Assembly (NCBI RefSeq): GCF_019279795.1
Contig: NC_056747.1
Coordinates: forward strand, 998,844,182 to 998,908,181
Length of the DNA stretch: 64,000 nucleotides
Source of the DNA: Protopterus annectens
Lineage: Eukaryota > Chordata > Ceratodontiformes > Protopteridae
Direction: 5' to 3'
Position numbers and translations under genes: made by a program. The notes below the pieces were generated by a model. It had not been told where the DNA came from and did not search any database. It worked only from the letters and a program-made list of their open reading frames with translations. Below, in pieces: positions 32,941 to 44,159 of the stretch; position 1 is the stretch's first letter, and each line of letters opens with the position of its first letter.

Positions 32941-33895
32941 ATAAATACAATAAATGACTTGTAATGTGCTTCTATGATAAACAATACATAAACTACACCT
33001 GTAAATGACATGTGTGTGTAGCACATCTTCTAAACATAGTGATCCACATGGTATATACTATCTGTAGAGCATGGTTCAAGTCTCACATTTGTCTTTTAAG
33101 GATGAAACCTAATAAATACTATTCACAAAGATAAAAGAAGGTGAGCTTTGCTTGTCATGTTTATGTGTTGCTTACCTTAACTCAAACCAGGACTAATGGC
33201 CCACACACAAAGCAGACAGGATGCAGACATTCTCAAATTCATAAAGGATACATTGTTGCATCTTTTGCCTTTCATCTTGAAAACCTGCTAAATCACATTG
33301 CACGGTGGTCAGCAACCTTACCCTACACCTGCAGATCTAGAACACCTGAAGACATGAAGCAGACAAAATGAAAATTTTAAAACAGACACATTTTATCCTC
33401 TATGGTTTGCCTCCATGCAAACATGCTAAGTGGCATTGTGCAGCAGTTAACATACATACTTAATAATGAATATGAAAATATACAGCTGTTTCTTCATTGT
33501 TCCTATGGCAGCAGGTGTAAGTGTAGGGTTCAATACATGTTAGTGTGGGTTCTAATCAAGCAATAATGTTATTACTTTTATAATTTATTATTACTATTAT
33601 TATTATTGATTTTATTAGTGTATTTATTAATTAACTAATTTAAATGTATGAATTATTATTATTTATTTATTATTAATTTAGCAATTTCTGTTAATGCTTG
33701 CTCACTCAATTAAAAAAAAAAAAAAAAAAAAAACATAATTCTAAATAAGTATGTATAACAGTGGAGCTCATATGAATTCTATGAGTGAAAGACAGTACAC
33801 TGCATATTATGCTTCACTAATTATAATTGTCTTCTCTGGTCTTGGATGGCCTTCAGGCCTCAATGGTACTCACGCACACATGAATGTATAAACCT

Positions 33896-33896
<1 letters not shown>
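32941..33896. other. Unrecognised AT-rich segment with a poly(A) run
   Basis: It contains ATT-rich stretches (33580-33690) and about 21 A at 33713-33733, which could be a retroposon tail although no body is recognisable. Confidence 0.4.
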
Positions 33897-33977
<81 letters not shown>

Positions 33978-33982
33978 TACAA

Positions 33983-34032
<50 letters not shown>

Positions 34033-34034
34033 GT
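33897..34034. repeat. Interrupted TA/TATG microsatellite
   Basis: A long TA tract with GATA, CATA and GTATG interruptions. It continues at 34369-34438 on the far side of the Tc1-derived insertion. Confidence 0.9.
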
Positions 34035-34041
34035 ATATACA

Positions 34042-34367
34042 CAGTGGATATACAAAGTGTACACACCCCTGTTAAAATGCCAGGGTTTTTATGAAATAAA
34101 TCAAAAGGTGCTTCAACAAAGTATTAGTTTAAGGGTGTGCACACACAACAAACTATTAGTTTAAGGGTGTGCACACTCATGCAACCAGCATATTGTACGT
34201 TTTTTATATTTTTCCCCTAACAGATTTGTTTGTTTTTCAATTGAATTGTACAGGTTATAGGTCACATTAAAGGTGAGAAAAGTCTTGAAATGATTTATTG
34301 TGGTCTCATTTTTTTATATCACAAAAACTTGGCATTTTAACAGGAGTGTGTACACTTTTTATATCCA

Positions 34368-34368
<1 letters not shown>
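34042..34368 (+). mobile_element. Internally deleted Tc1-like element in a TA tract
   Basis: Ends CAGTGGATAT...AGTGTACACACCCCTGTT and the complement AACAGGAGTGTGTACACTTT...ATATCCAG, flanked by TA. Subterminal text (AAACTATTAGTTTAAGGGTG, CAATTGAATTGTACAGGTTA) matches the full Tc1 at 50172. No transposase remains. The inner AGTTTAAGGGTGTGCACAC piece is present twice in tandem. Confidence 0.85.

Positions 34369-34438
<70 letters not shown>
34369..34438. repeat. TA microsatellite, continuation
   Basis: About 33 TA units directly after the Tc1-derived element. Confidence 0.9.
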
Positions 34439-34450
<12 letters not shown>

Positions 34451-34599
34451 AAATTAATGTGGCAGGGATGAAAAATCACCTATGTAGAAGAATATGTTTT
34501 GTTTCTGATTTATAACTCAAAACACATCTGCAAAGTTAAATCAACTAACAGGTACAGCAGCATCCAAACCAAAAACTAATGCCAAATGTCACATTACCC

Positions 34600-36190
34600 T
34601 TCTTAGTTCATAAACTGCTTTCCTCGCTGTTTGGTGCTGTTGCTCTCTGCTTAATGTCACACAAACATGGTTGGTATTGCTGTTTGGGTGTGCACACTAG
34701 CATTAAATGTAATAGCATGCATTGTCAGGGAATCATTCTTAACTATTGCTTTCTTCCCTGGACAAACATGTTTGGTGGTAGAAGGGAAGGTGCCCACATT
34801 AGGGCACAGAAGTCAGGTGTTCAGGAATTCAGAATTTTCAGTGGACTCATTGTAAAGTGTCACAGCTGGAGACTCTTGCAGAGGAACTATACTAGTTGCT
34901 AGTATAAGTTTGAGGCATGGAATACTCTGGCCAAGGCTGTCTCCAGTGTGAGTGGCATTCACCCACTGGAGAACAGGTTAGGCATAACTATAATGATCTC
35001 AAAAGGCACAAGCAGGATTCACTCAACCAGTGGCTGGATGAGTTTGGGACTGCTGACATCCCACAGTTGTGTAACCATGCAGATACAGAGAATTAAACCT
35101 GGATAGGCGGCAGCATATATGCAAGTCTTGTATGCATAATGCTTTTTTCTTGTTCTCTTCTTTTTATTCCACAGCCAAACAAGAGATCATGGCAAAGAGG
35201 AAGGCTCATGCTGAGCATTTAGAGAGACTGATGGGAAGTAAGGGATATGTATGCAGCACAACATAATTATGATTTTTGCTAAAGTATTGCTCTTCTCTTC
35301 AGAAGTAGCAAAGTAAGTATGGCTATCCTAACTGTAAAATCAAGCATGCATGCTTCAGTCTGTAGCACAAGCCATCTGTAGGAATAAAGTCTAATACTGT
35401 AGTCAGATGTTGTGGGTTCAAATATCACAAGTATCACATATATAATAAAATCATTTAAAAATATTATATATTTTAATTTCAACAAAGTGGCATAAACTCT
35501 TCTGATAACATTATCTGTGTAATTGGACCAAGCATATATGCAATATATGCACATTGCAAAAATTACTTTGAGCAATTATTACTTACATTTTGTAGTTGTT
35601 AAGAAGTATAGTTAAATGTAAAAGTAGAGAGAACCACTTTATTATTATGATATTGCATTGTATGTCACATGATGGTTTTAATTATCCCTTTTTTTTCTCT
35701 TACTCCAACCCTTATATCTCTTTTTTGTTTTTCTGTGTGTTATCAAAACATTTCCTTGCTATCCATCTCTGACAAATCACAAAATGCTTTACAGCACAAG
35801 GAGGTAGGCCAACTCCCATGGCTCAACTTGACCCTGCTTTACCAGCTCCTGCACCAATGCACAGCACATCTGGGACCTAATTTGGCAGTACTGCCTCCAC
35901 TGCCCCTGCATTACTTGGCTCCTCCACATCAAGTAACAGTACCCCAGCAGCTGGTGTTGTGGTACCATCTGGGAGTAGTAGCCAAGGTGGGGATTATAAC
36001 ACCCACCAGGAGTTGCCAGGCTTGGTTCATTTGGTCTTGCACAGCACCATTGGTGCACACCTATGCAGGATGGAAAGGATGCTCTCTATTATGGTCTGTA
36101 GAAAACGATTTCAAGCACTCCAACGGCCAGTGGAGTAAAGAGACAGTGCTAACAGACCTGTGGTTGAGGACTAGATTATCACTGCCCCCA
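34600..36190 (+). pseudogene. Harbinger Myb/SANT-like gene, copy 3, with introns
   Basis: Plus strand. First exon region: YKFEAWNTLAKAVSSVSGIH (34895-34955), then after a frameshift HNDLKRHKQDSLNQWLDEFG (about 34998-35045). This matches the helix 2-helix 3 pattern WxxIAxAVSxVSG...V-xxxxxDLKR of Myb/SANT-like Harbinger partners. A pyrimidine tract and CAG acceptor precede KQEIMAKRKAHAEHLERLMG (from 35175), with a GTAAGG donor at 35238. A second acceptor (TTTACAG, ending 35794) precedes a Pro/Ser/Thr-rich exon with AGVVVPSGSSSQGGD and then MERMLSIMVCRKRFQAL. The longer open frame over 35669-36598 is in another phase and looks non-coding. No transposase partner is nearby. Confidence 0.6.
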
Positions 36191-36770
36191 TGTTTGCAAA
36201 GTATGCGTGTCCATTGTCCCCTCCCTAACCCCAGTCATTGTGTCCCCCAACCTGCCATGTACCTCACAGTCCCTGCATCTTGTCTTGTCTGCCCTGTTTG
36301 TTTGCATCCACTTCCTCACCTACACTGGTTACCTGACTCAGAAATACTTATGCCCTTTACCCAACATTCCTCTCTTATTGAACTAAAAAAAAATAAGGCA
36401 CATGCCCACAAAAAAAAATATTGTTCCATACATAGCTCTCCACTTCACACATATGTCTTCTTGACACACTTGATTGCATTGTTGTCACCCATCTTAGTTG
36501 TGGTGACAGCCCAAATTCAGCCAATATTCTATACATATTTTCATTTTACAATCTTGAAGATGCGGATAGCTATGGTTATTTTCTACCTCCCTCCTTAACA
36601 TTCCTATATTGCTTTTTCTATGTTCTTCCCCCTGCTTGCCCCCCACTTCATCACTTTTTTAGTCTACCCCATTCTAATATCTTTAATCTGGTCAAAAAAT
36701 AGAATCACACACCATACATATGAGTGTAAAAAACCCAGTGAAGCCCTCCACTTTTTGTCTTCTGTGTTTG
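36191..36770. other. Unrecognised C/T-rich segment
   Basis: Probably 3' non-coding DNA of Harbinger copy 3. No domain or repeat identified. Confidence 0.35.
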
Positions 36771-37357
36771 CATGGAGTTTGGCATTATGCAGCAATGCTG
36801 AGCAATGGTGAATGGCTCTTCAATGGTATGGTGTCCTCCATACAATGCTACTTAAATACACTGCACTATGGTAATACACAGTGAAAATAGAATAAAGAAT
36901 TATTTAATTGCATTACAAATACATATTTAAAACTATTAGATACACCTGGATTTGAACATGTATCATATGGGCTCCAAAAGAAAGTTCTCAATGCATTTGC
37001 ACCTGCTGCCACAGAGTTAGCTAGGCAAAAGAGATGTTTCTTACATACAGTACTATCCACACTGCCAACTGCAGTACCAGCAGGTAAAGCAGTATAAATA
37101 TCTATCTCTCATGTACAAACACTTTGCCATCCATTGCGCAAACCAGCTGCTTGGGAGTGCGTTACAGAAAGTGTTCATTAACATGTACATTACTTATGTT
37201 TATTGCCCATTTAGACTTCAACCCATGAAAGCACATGTAAAATACAAACAATGGGCAGACACTTTTTTTAGGAAAGAACACATATTTACACTGTAGTCAT
37301 GTGTTACCTACATCCATGCACTTGAAACTTGGTATCTCAGTACTTGTTCTCAAATAT
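36771..37357 (-). repeat. Segment Q of element Z, copy 2 (inverted)
   Basis: Reverse complement of 16986-17572 with matching landmarks along the whole length (CAGCTGCTTGGGAGTGCG against CAGCTGCTCAGCAGTGCA read in reverse; TCTCAGTACTTGTTC). It stops at CAAATAT, exactly where the LINE-gamma tail starts. Confidence 0.75.
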
Positions 37358-38242
37358 TTATTTATTGCATTTGTTTACTGGGAAAGTCCACTGGGCCTTA
37401 AATGAGCCCATTTTTCTGTGAAGGCCCATGGAGAAAAGCTCCACATATAATTTCATACAACAAAAAGTATACATAAACAATGCAGGGTATATAAGGTAGA
37501 GGCACATTAAAATAAAGTAATAGCACATAGAACAATTTGGTGTTAACATTACATAAATTGATAGAACAGTGAAAATTGTTTAAAATCATGGTACTGGTGT
37601 AGGAGTAGAAGTTTTAAATAGTAAGTAATATTATTAGCAGAGAGAGGAAATTATCTTAAAGGATAAAAGAATGAGGCAGGAGGCTTAAAGTAAGGATAGC
37701 ACATAGCACAGGCTAATGTGACACCAAAGGAGTTGATATGATAGACAGAAAGGGAAGAAAGACTAGTTATAGAGTGAGGAGGAGTAGGATCATGGGAGAG
37801 GTCAGGTTTTAGGTGTTGCTGGAGTGCAGGTGCATATTCAATGAGAGGAAAGATGAAGTTTAAGGGATTTTTTTTTAAAGCAGTAGGACTACTGATAGAA
37901 GGACAAAGATCATTCTATAGCTTGGAGACAGTAAAAGAATACAGCATTTGACCACCTGAGAGCTTAAGTTTATCAGTGTTTCTGACATTAGGTGCCAATT
38001 AGGATGGTAAATGGTCAGAATGGTGGAGAGGGATGGGAAGGCTGCTGGGTAGTAAATAAGTTTATGGGCAGTAGTTAGTTGTAGGTATCTGAGGTGTGGG
38101 GGAATGCAAGCCAGTTTAGTTGATGTTGTGCAGAACAGTGGTGGGTGGAGAATTTATAATTTGTAGCAAATTTGGCAACTATATTGTAGCATGAATTGAG
38201 TTTAGTTTTCAGAGAGGACTGAATATTGGTTAGGTGGGGGCT

Positions 38243-39049
38243 TCATATAAGAGTGTTGGAAGCAGGAATGATGAGGCAAAAGCCTTTTTTTCCAGAGAAG
38301 CTAAGAAAGTAGTTGTGGCTATAAAGGGTTCCTAGTTTTCGATTTTTTTTTATGTTGTTATGGATACGAAGGTCAAAGGTTAAGGTGTCATCAATGATGA
38401 CACCAAGTAATTTGGTGTTGAGAATGACTTCAATAACAGTATTATTATTTCGGGAATGAACAGAGAAGTTAGACTTGTCAATTGGGCTGGATTTTTGGGA
38501 GGTAAATATTAAGAGTTTAGTTTTTTTGGGGTTAAGGGCAAGATGGTTCTGTGACATCCAGGATTCAATTGAGGTGAAAGCTGTTTGGGTAAGATACTGT
38601 ATTGCAGAGGCAGATTTAGAAGAGCAGATAGTAGTAGAATCATCTGTGTATTGTATTACAGTACTGTGGGTAAGAGATGTGTGGAAGCCATTGATGAATA
38701 TGCTAAATAAAAGGGGACCCAGTATGGAACCTTGGGGTACCCCTGTATTGGTGTTGGTGAAAGGTGAGAAGTAGTGTTGCCAAATTGTAGATTGTTGCCT
38801 GTTTCTGAGATAGTTAGAAAACCAACAAAGGGTGGAGGGAGAGGTGCCAAGATTAGAGAGTTTAGTAAGCAGAAGGGAGTGGGAAACTGTGTTGAATGCT
38901 TTTGATAGGTTGAGAAAGAGTCCAGAGACTATGGATCCATCATCCCTAGCTCTATTAACTGTGTCTAGGAAGGAAATGAGGGCAGTGTTAGTGCTGTGTC
39001 CTGGCCTGAAGCCATGTTGAGTGGGGGAAAGGAGATGGTGTTTCACCAT
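38243..39049 (-). pseudogene. LINE-gamma A reverse transcriptase core
   Basis: 268 codons open on the minus strand. Motifs in order: LLSPTQHGFRPGHSTNTALI; GSIVSGLFLNLSKAFNTVSH (relatives LDLSKAFDTVDH, so the catalytic Asp pair reads LNLSKAFNTV: the first Asp is Asn); LRNRQQ; TGVPQGSILGPLLFSIFIN; VIQYTDDSTTI (YTDD catalytic box); NHLALNPKKTKLLIF; and KLLGVIIDDTLTF. It is the best preserved RT in the window but lacks the complete catalytic set. It belongs with the endonuclease at 40715-41340, now separated by insertions. Confidence 0.88.
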
Positions 39050-39485
39050 GTGACTAAGGAGCTGAGTATGAATGCACTTCTCGAGTGTTTTTGAGATGGG
39101 GATAGAATGGTGATAAGCCAGTAGTTAGACATATCAGAGTTAGTGCCACCTTTGTGAAGTGGGAGAACGTATGCCTTTTTCCATATATCAGATATATATG
39201 ATTCCTGAATGGACCTATTGAGGAGAATGCTGATGGAGTAAGCTATGGAGGAGGCTGATAGTTGTAAGAATTCTGCAGGTAGATTATCTAGGGGATTGGT
39301 GTATGGTTTTAGTTTATGAAGGAGGTTTTGTATGGTTGAGGTAGGTATGGGAGAGAGTGAGAAAGTGGGTATTGTAGTAGTTGGGGTATGTATTATTGTA
39401 GGGTTTGGTTAGTTTGGGTTGGTGGGTGGGAAGATGGTAGTAGGTTTAGCAATACTGTCGATGAAGTAAGTGTTGATGAGAGAGG

Positions 39486-39734
39486 CTAACTCACAGGGTG
39501 TTTTTTGTGGGTCTGAGCAAGGATTATGGGGAGTCCCAGGATAGAGTTAATAGCTGATTGCTCCCCAAAGTTTTTTGAGATTTGGTTATGTCGATTTTGG
39601 AGGGTTTGGAAGTATTCTTTCTTGTTTTTAAGCACTAATTGTTTCACCTGATTGTGAAGTTGTTTATATCGCATGAGGTTGGGAGCAGTTTTGTTTTTTA
39701 GCCAGGCTTTCCAGACTTTACCTCTAGAGAACAT
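39486..39734 (-). pseudogene. LINE-gamma A region between endonuclease and RT
   Basis: Minus strand: KVWKAWLKNKTAPNLMRYKQ, NQVKQLVLKNKKEYFQT, NRHNQISKNFGE. This basic linker (WLxxxx...R..YK.LRN.V....K..Y) precedes RT in L2 and CR1 LINEs. Confidence 0.75.
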
Positions 39735-39954
39735 AATTTTTTTTGTTGACTTGGCAAGCCAGTTAGTGTGTTTTGTCTTGACTCTTTTTAGCTGGAGAGG
39801 GGCAAGACTATTCAGGATACTTAGAAATGTGTAATTGAAGAATTCAACAGCTTCATTAAGAGGGAGGGATTTTAGTGGATTCTAGTTAGTGTTGTGTAAA
39901 ATATCATTAAAGGTAATTGGGGAGAATTGGGACAGATCTTATATATCTATATAT

Positions 39955-39956
<2 letters not shown>

Positions 39957-39991
<35 letters not shown>
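39957..39991. repeat. TA microsatellite
   Basis: About 16 TA units just left of the LINE-alpha insertion. Confidence 0.9.
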
Positions 39992-39994
<3 letters not shown>

Positions 39995-40034
39995 ACATGA
40001 ACTACCACATAGGTAGTCTACTTAACACCGACAG

Positions 40035-40712
40035 TAGTCAGGAAATCCTTCTATGTGGCACACCTCATCATAAAAGGTTTCTCATCCAGGAAAAAAGAGG
40101 TCATTGTTCCCCTCTACTCGTCACTCATTAGACCCATTATAGAGCACAATGCCCCTTTTGGTATGTACCTCACAAGACATCTACAACAACTGGAAAGGCC
40201 ACAGAAATACCTCACAAAGAGGATTACCGGCCTCAAAGAGATGCCCTATGCAGACCATCTCAAAAAACTGCAGCTTTACTCCGTTGCATATCGCCTACTC
40301 AGAGGCGATCTCTGCCTAACACACAAAGCTATGTCAAACCCAGAGCTTTTAGACATGCTCCACTTAAAGAAATCCCAATCCCTATGAGCTAAACGCTCTA
40401 GGGACCTAAACCTCGTCACCACAATAAACAGAACATGCTGGAGGGATAGATTCCTGTCCCAGAGACTTCCCATACTCTGGAACAAACTACCTATCTATAT
40501 CAAACAAAGCTCCTCATTAGCACTGTTCAAGAAAAATCTTGATGACTGGATGGGAGATAGAAAATTCACCCCGGGGATCACTTCTGTGGCTCTGCTCGAC
40601 AATGGCACAGAAAGATAATTTTCTTGGGTGGCGAAAGCCAGGGTACCTTTGGCTAGGCTTATATAGGACCTAGGGCCAATAGCCTAGCACCTACCTATGA
40701 ACCTATGAACCT
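40035..40712 (+). mobile_element. LINE-alpha copy 3: 5'-truncated, inside LINE-gamma A
   Basis: Plus strand, well preserved C-terminus of RT ORF: LIIKGFSSRKKEVIVPLYSS, LIRPIIEHNAPFGMYLTRHL, LERPQKYLTKRITGLKEMPY, LQLYSVAYRLLRGDLCL, a stop, then WRDRFLSQRLPILWNKLPIY, SLALFKKNLDDWMGDRK. The 3' UTR holds GGCGAAAGCCAGGG and GCTAGGCTTATATAGGACC and ends CCTATGAACCTATGAACCTA. It is the best reference for the family's 3' end. Confidence 0.88.
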
Positions 40713-40714
40713 AT

Positions 40715-41430
40715 GGCTTACGTATTATGAATGCTGGTGAGTGGTCACTTATACTGTCTGCTGGTGTACCAGGAGTAGAAATCTTATTAGGATCAGAGAC
40801 CATGATCCAATACAAGACTGAACCTTTCCTCTTTCTACTGTCAGTTTTGGTAATATCTGAAATAAGCTGAGTATAGATTTGAAGGTTGATGTCTAAGGAG
40901 GGGTTGTTATTGGAGATGTCTATCCAGTTAATATTAATGTTGCCTAGGATGATTGTTTCATTTTTTTATGTTGGTGGTTGTCCAGGTAAGAATGTCTTTG
41001 AGAATGGGAATATTGTTGCCTGGGAGAATGCATATAACTATGATACAAAGGCTTTTATAGTCATTTAGTTTGAAGTAAGTGATAAATAACTCTGCGGTGG
41101 AGAAAGTGGGAATGGGCTTTAAAGTATTGAATGACTGTGAAGGTACTCAGATATAATAAGGTGATGCCTCCACCTTTCTTGTGGATTCTATCTGTTCTAA
41201 GACAGGAGTAGTTTGAGGGGAGAAATTCAGAATCTTTTATGTATGGTTTTAGCCAAGTCTCGGTTATGGCTGCAAAGTCTGGTTTATATAGACTTAACCA
41301 GCATGTAGAAGGGAGGTTTTGTTTCTTATACTTTGAATGTTGATGGTGGTGAAATTGAGGGATTTTATAGAGTTAGGGCATTATGTGAGGCAGGAGAAGG
41401 GCTAGGGTTAAGGTGAATGTCACCACAGTG
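40715..41430 (-). pseudogene. LINE-gamma A endonuclease with 2A-like leader
   Basis: Minus strand: LLHCGDIHLNPSPSP at about 41430-41392 (2A-like motif with NPSP instead of NPGP), DFAAITETWLKPYIKDSEFL near 41280, YSCLRTDRIHKKGGGITLLY, ETIILGNININWIDIS near 40950 (relatives GDFNINW), and a C-terminal DSISDHSPAFIIRK near 40750. The AP-endonuclease blocks ETWL, RGGG and SDH are visible. Frame breaks occur between about 41050 and 41150. Confidence 0.8.
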
Positions 41431-42181
41431 GAGTAGGCGAAGATGTGTGGGAAAATGTTTTGGATGGAGCTTCTCTTTAACTATAGTTCTGGACTAGGTT
41501 ACTAGGAAGATTATGCTGTGGAGAGAGGATTATTGGCTTTCTTTCTAATATTATTTATTTTATTTTCATTTTATTTTATTTTATTTTACATTTGCTAGCC
41601 GAGGAAGTCCAACTGGGCACATGTCCTTTTTCAGTGGAGGCCCAGGTAGAAAAGCTCCAGTTATACCAGTAAAGTACAGAATAAGAAGCACAAATATATA
41701 CACATATGGCACAGAAATGTCTAATACAAGTCAAGAAATGGTAAGTAGAAATAATCTACTTTATTACATAGTTATTTTTGTACATATAACAAGGCTAGGC
41801 ACTCATAGAGTATATAATAGTATTATTCTAATGTTATAGGAACAACAGGTCACCAGTAGATTTTATACATGATTTGTAGTAAGATTCACAGTAAACAGTT
41901 ACCAGATTATTAGTTATTTGTTTCATGGAGTAATTACAGAAAAGATAGTCATGAACAAGTGAATTTTAGAGTTATACTTTTACTTATTTAGTATGTTATT
42001 GGTAATTGTGTGCTGGAAAGCATTTAGATAGGTGCTTGTGGAGACTGCAGAGTTATTGATCAGCTGGGGGTTGTGCAGGGGCAGATCCATTTGGTAAGAA
42101 GGTATTTTCTTAAGGCTGGTTTAAATGTTTTTGGTGATGATAAGGAGGTAAGGTCAGTTGGAAGGACATTCCAAAGCTTGC

Positions 42182-43300
42182 CTATATAGTTTGAGAAGAG
42201 GGATCTCCTGCTTCATTTTTGGATATACAGGTTTGTATGTGATTTTGGTTGGTGGATTGGAAAGTTCTGGAAGTAGTATAGGGTTTAAGAAGAGTTTGTA
42301 GAGCAGGTATTTTTTCTGGATCTGAGAGGATTTTATGGGCCATTGAGAGTTGTGAATAGTGTAAGAGTTGGGGCAATTCTAACCAATTGAGCTGTTTGAG
42401 TGCCAGGCAGTGATGACATCTAGCTAGGGAATTTGTAGCAAATCTTGATGTTTTATTGTAGTAGGTTTCAAGGTTTTGTAAATCAGATTTTTTCAGATTA
42501 GTGAGAATGGGTGAAGCATATAATAAGATAGAGAGTAGGCGGGTTTGGGCAATAGCTATTTTGGTGTTATTTGTGAAGTAGTGTTTGTTTCTATGTAGGG
42601 TACCAAGTTTTTTGTGTACTTTTTTAACTGTCTGAGATATATGAATATCAAATCTGAGTTTATGGTCAATTTCTATTCCCGGTATCTTAGTATGCTATAA
42701 GGGGGTTATGCAGGTATTGTTATGGGAGGTGATGTAGAAAGTGTTAGGGGAGAAAATAGTTTTGTTGGGAGAAAATACTAATAGCTTGGTCTTTTTAGGA
42801 TTTAAGATTAAATTAGCATTCGTTAGCCATGACTCAACTTCCTGAAAGGCTTTCTGAGTAAGTGACTGAAGTTCTAGTAGGGAGGGTGCAGAACATATCA
42901 CAGTTGAGACATCTGCATATTGTATGAGTGATGCATGAGTGGGTGCCTGATGGAGGTTATTAGTAAATATTGAGAAAAGAGTGGACCTAGTATAGAGCCT
43001 TGAGGAACTCCTAGTTCAAGTGGTAAAAAGGGTCTGTTTCCATAAGACTGCTTGTTGACATCCTGTGAGATAATCTTTGAACCATGCAAAGGTGGTATTA
43101 CAGAGATGTAAGTCTGAAGGGTGTTAAGGAGGTGGGTATGGGAGACCATATCAAATGCTTTTGACAGGTCCAGGAAGATAGAAGAGGCATAGTGATTGTG
43201 GCTCCTATGAAGAGTGATGGTGTTAGTAAATGACAGTAATGCTGTTGTTGTACTGTGGAATAGCCTAAAACTGTGCTGGGTATTGGTGAGAAGTTCATTA
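42182..43300 (-). pseudogene. LINE-gamma B reverse transcriptase
   Basis: Minus-strand pieces: FSPIPSTVLGYSTVQQ (region of HGFRxxxST), a catalytic block reading SIFLDLSKAFDMVSH across a frame change near 43170, TLQTYISVI, LGVPQGSILGPL near 43000, QYADVSTVICSAP near 42910 (YADD changed to YADV), LTNANLILNPKKTKLLVFSP, and the C-terminal YSQLSMAHKILSDPEKIPAL (42376-42182). One catalytic Asp is lost. Confidence 0.8.
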
Positions 43301-43546
43301 TTAAGTAGGTAGCATTTCTAGAATTTTAGAGAGTGTTGACAATATTGCAATAGGTTGATAGTTGTTAAGGTCAGTAGATGGTCAGCCCTTATGTAGTGGA
43401 ATAATGTAAGCAGTTTTCCAGATGGTAGGCACCTGCTGTTCTGCTATTGAACAGTTGATTAGTATTGATATAGGGTATGCTATGCCATCTGCTGCTAGCT
43501 TTAAGTATTCTGCAGGTAGACTGTCGGGCTTCTGGTGTGGTTGGCC

Positions 43547-44154
43547 TTAGTTTTTTAGAATTTTTTTGACGGTATTTGTTGCAAGATGTGATGTTTGGGG
43601 TTGGGAGACAGGGATTGTTTTTGTTGGTGTTTGATTTTTAGCTAGTTCTAGGATGGTCTCAGTAAAATACTTGTTGAATTGTGTGGCTATACTATCTATA
43701 TTATTTCTGTTGGTGGTGGGGGTTCCCATTTTTTCCTGGATGTAGAATATTATTTATTGTGGACCAAAATCTTTGTGGGTTTTTGTGGTGTTTGGCTTGT
43801 ATTTCAGTGCAGTAGTTAACTTTATATGTTTTAATTTGCTTTTTTGCTTTATTCCTAAGCTCTCATTTAGTCTGGAACGTGAGTTGTGTCCTATTAGTTT
43901 TGCAGGAAGTCCAACCCTTATCTCTAAGCCTGAGGATATTTAGTGTTTCTTTTTTTTAGCCATGGGGCATAGTTAGTCTTAATATCTATATATCTGCTTG
44001 GAACCTGTGCATCCAGAATGGTAAGGAAAGTATTACTGAAGTACTTTACTGCATCTTGTAGGGGTAGAAGTTTTAAAGGTGTCCAATTACAGTTTTTAAG
44101 CACCCCTGAAAGCTTGCAGGGGTTAAGTTGCTTTTTATTTTTTATTTGTAGCAT
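43547..44154 (-). pseudogene. LINE-gamma B pre-RT region
   Basis: Two minus-strand frames: 44154-43924 (LSGVLKNCNWTPLKLLPLQD, DAQVPSRYIDIKTNYAPWLK) and 43729-43547 (NIDSIATQFNKYFTETILEL). These match the linker of L2-type ORF2 where W-xPWxxxx precedes the RT. Confidence 0.75.
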
Positions 44155-44159
44155 AATGG

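Larger units (their letters stand above)
37358..41550 (-). mobile_element. LINE-gamma A: L2-like LINE
   Basis: Minus-strand non-LTR element: 3' tail of AATAAATAAAT type at 37358, 3' UTR to about 38240, RT (39049-38243), pre-RT region (39734-39486), endonuclease (41340-40715) and a 2A-like leader near 41424-41398. A LINE-alpha fragment (40035-40712) and a TA tract interrupt it between the endonuclease and the RT. LINE-gamma B follows directly upstream. Confidence 0.85.

Noticed and set aside
33860-34094. Open frames of alternating Tyr-Ile on both strands
   Set aside because: These are translations of the TA microsatellite.
35669-36598. Longest open frame in the window (309 codons, plus strand) as a host gene
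   Set aside because: No domain is recognisable, composition is Leu/Pro/His-rich as expected from C/T-rich DNA, and a different phase gives Pro/Ser-rich text in line with the Harbinger Myb-like gene.
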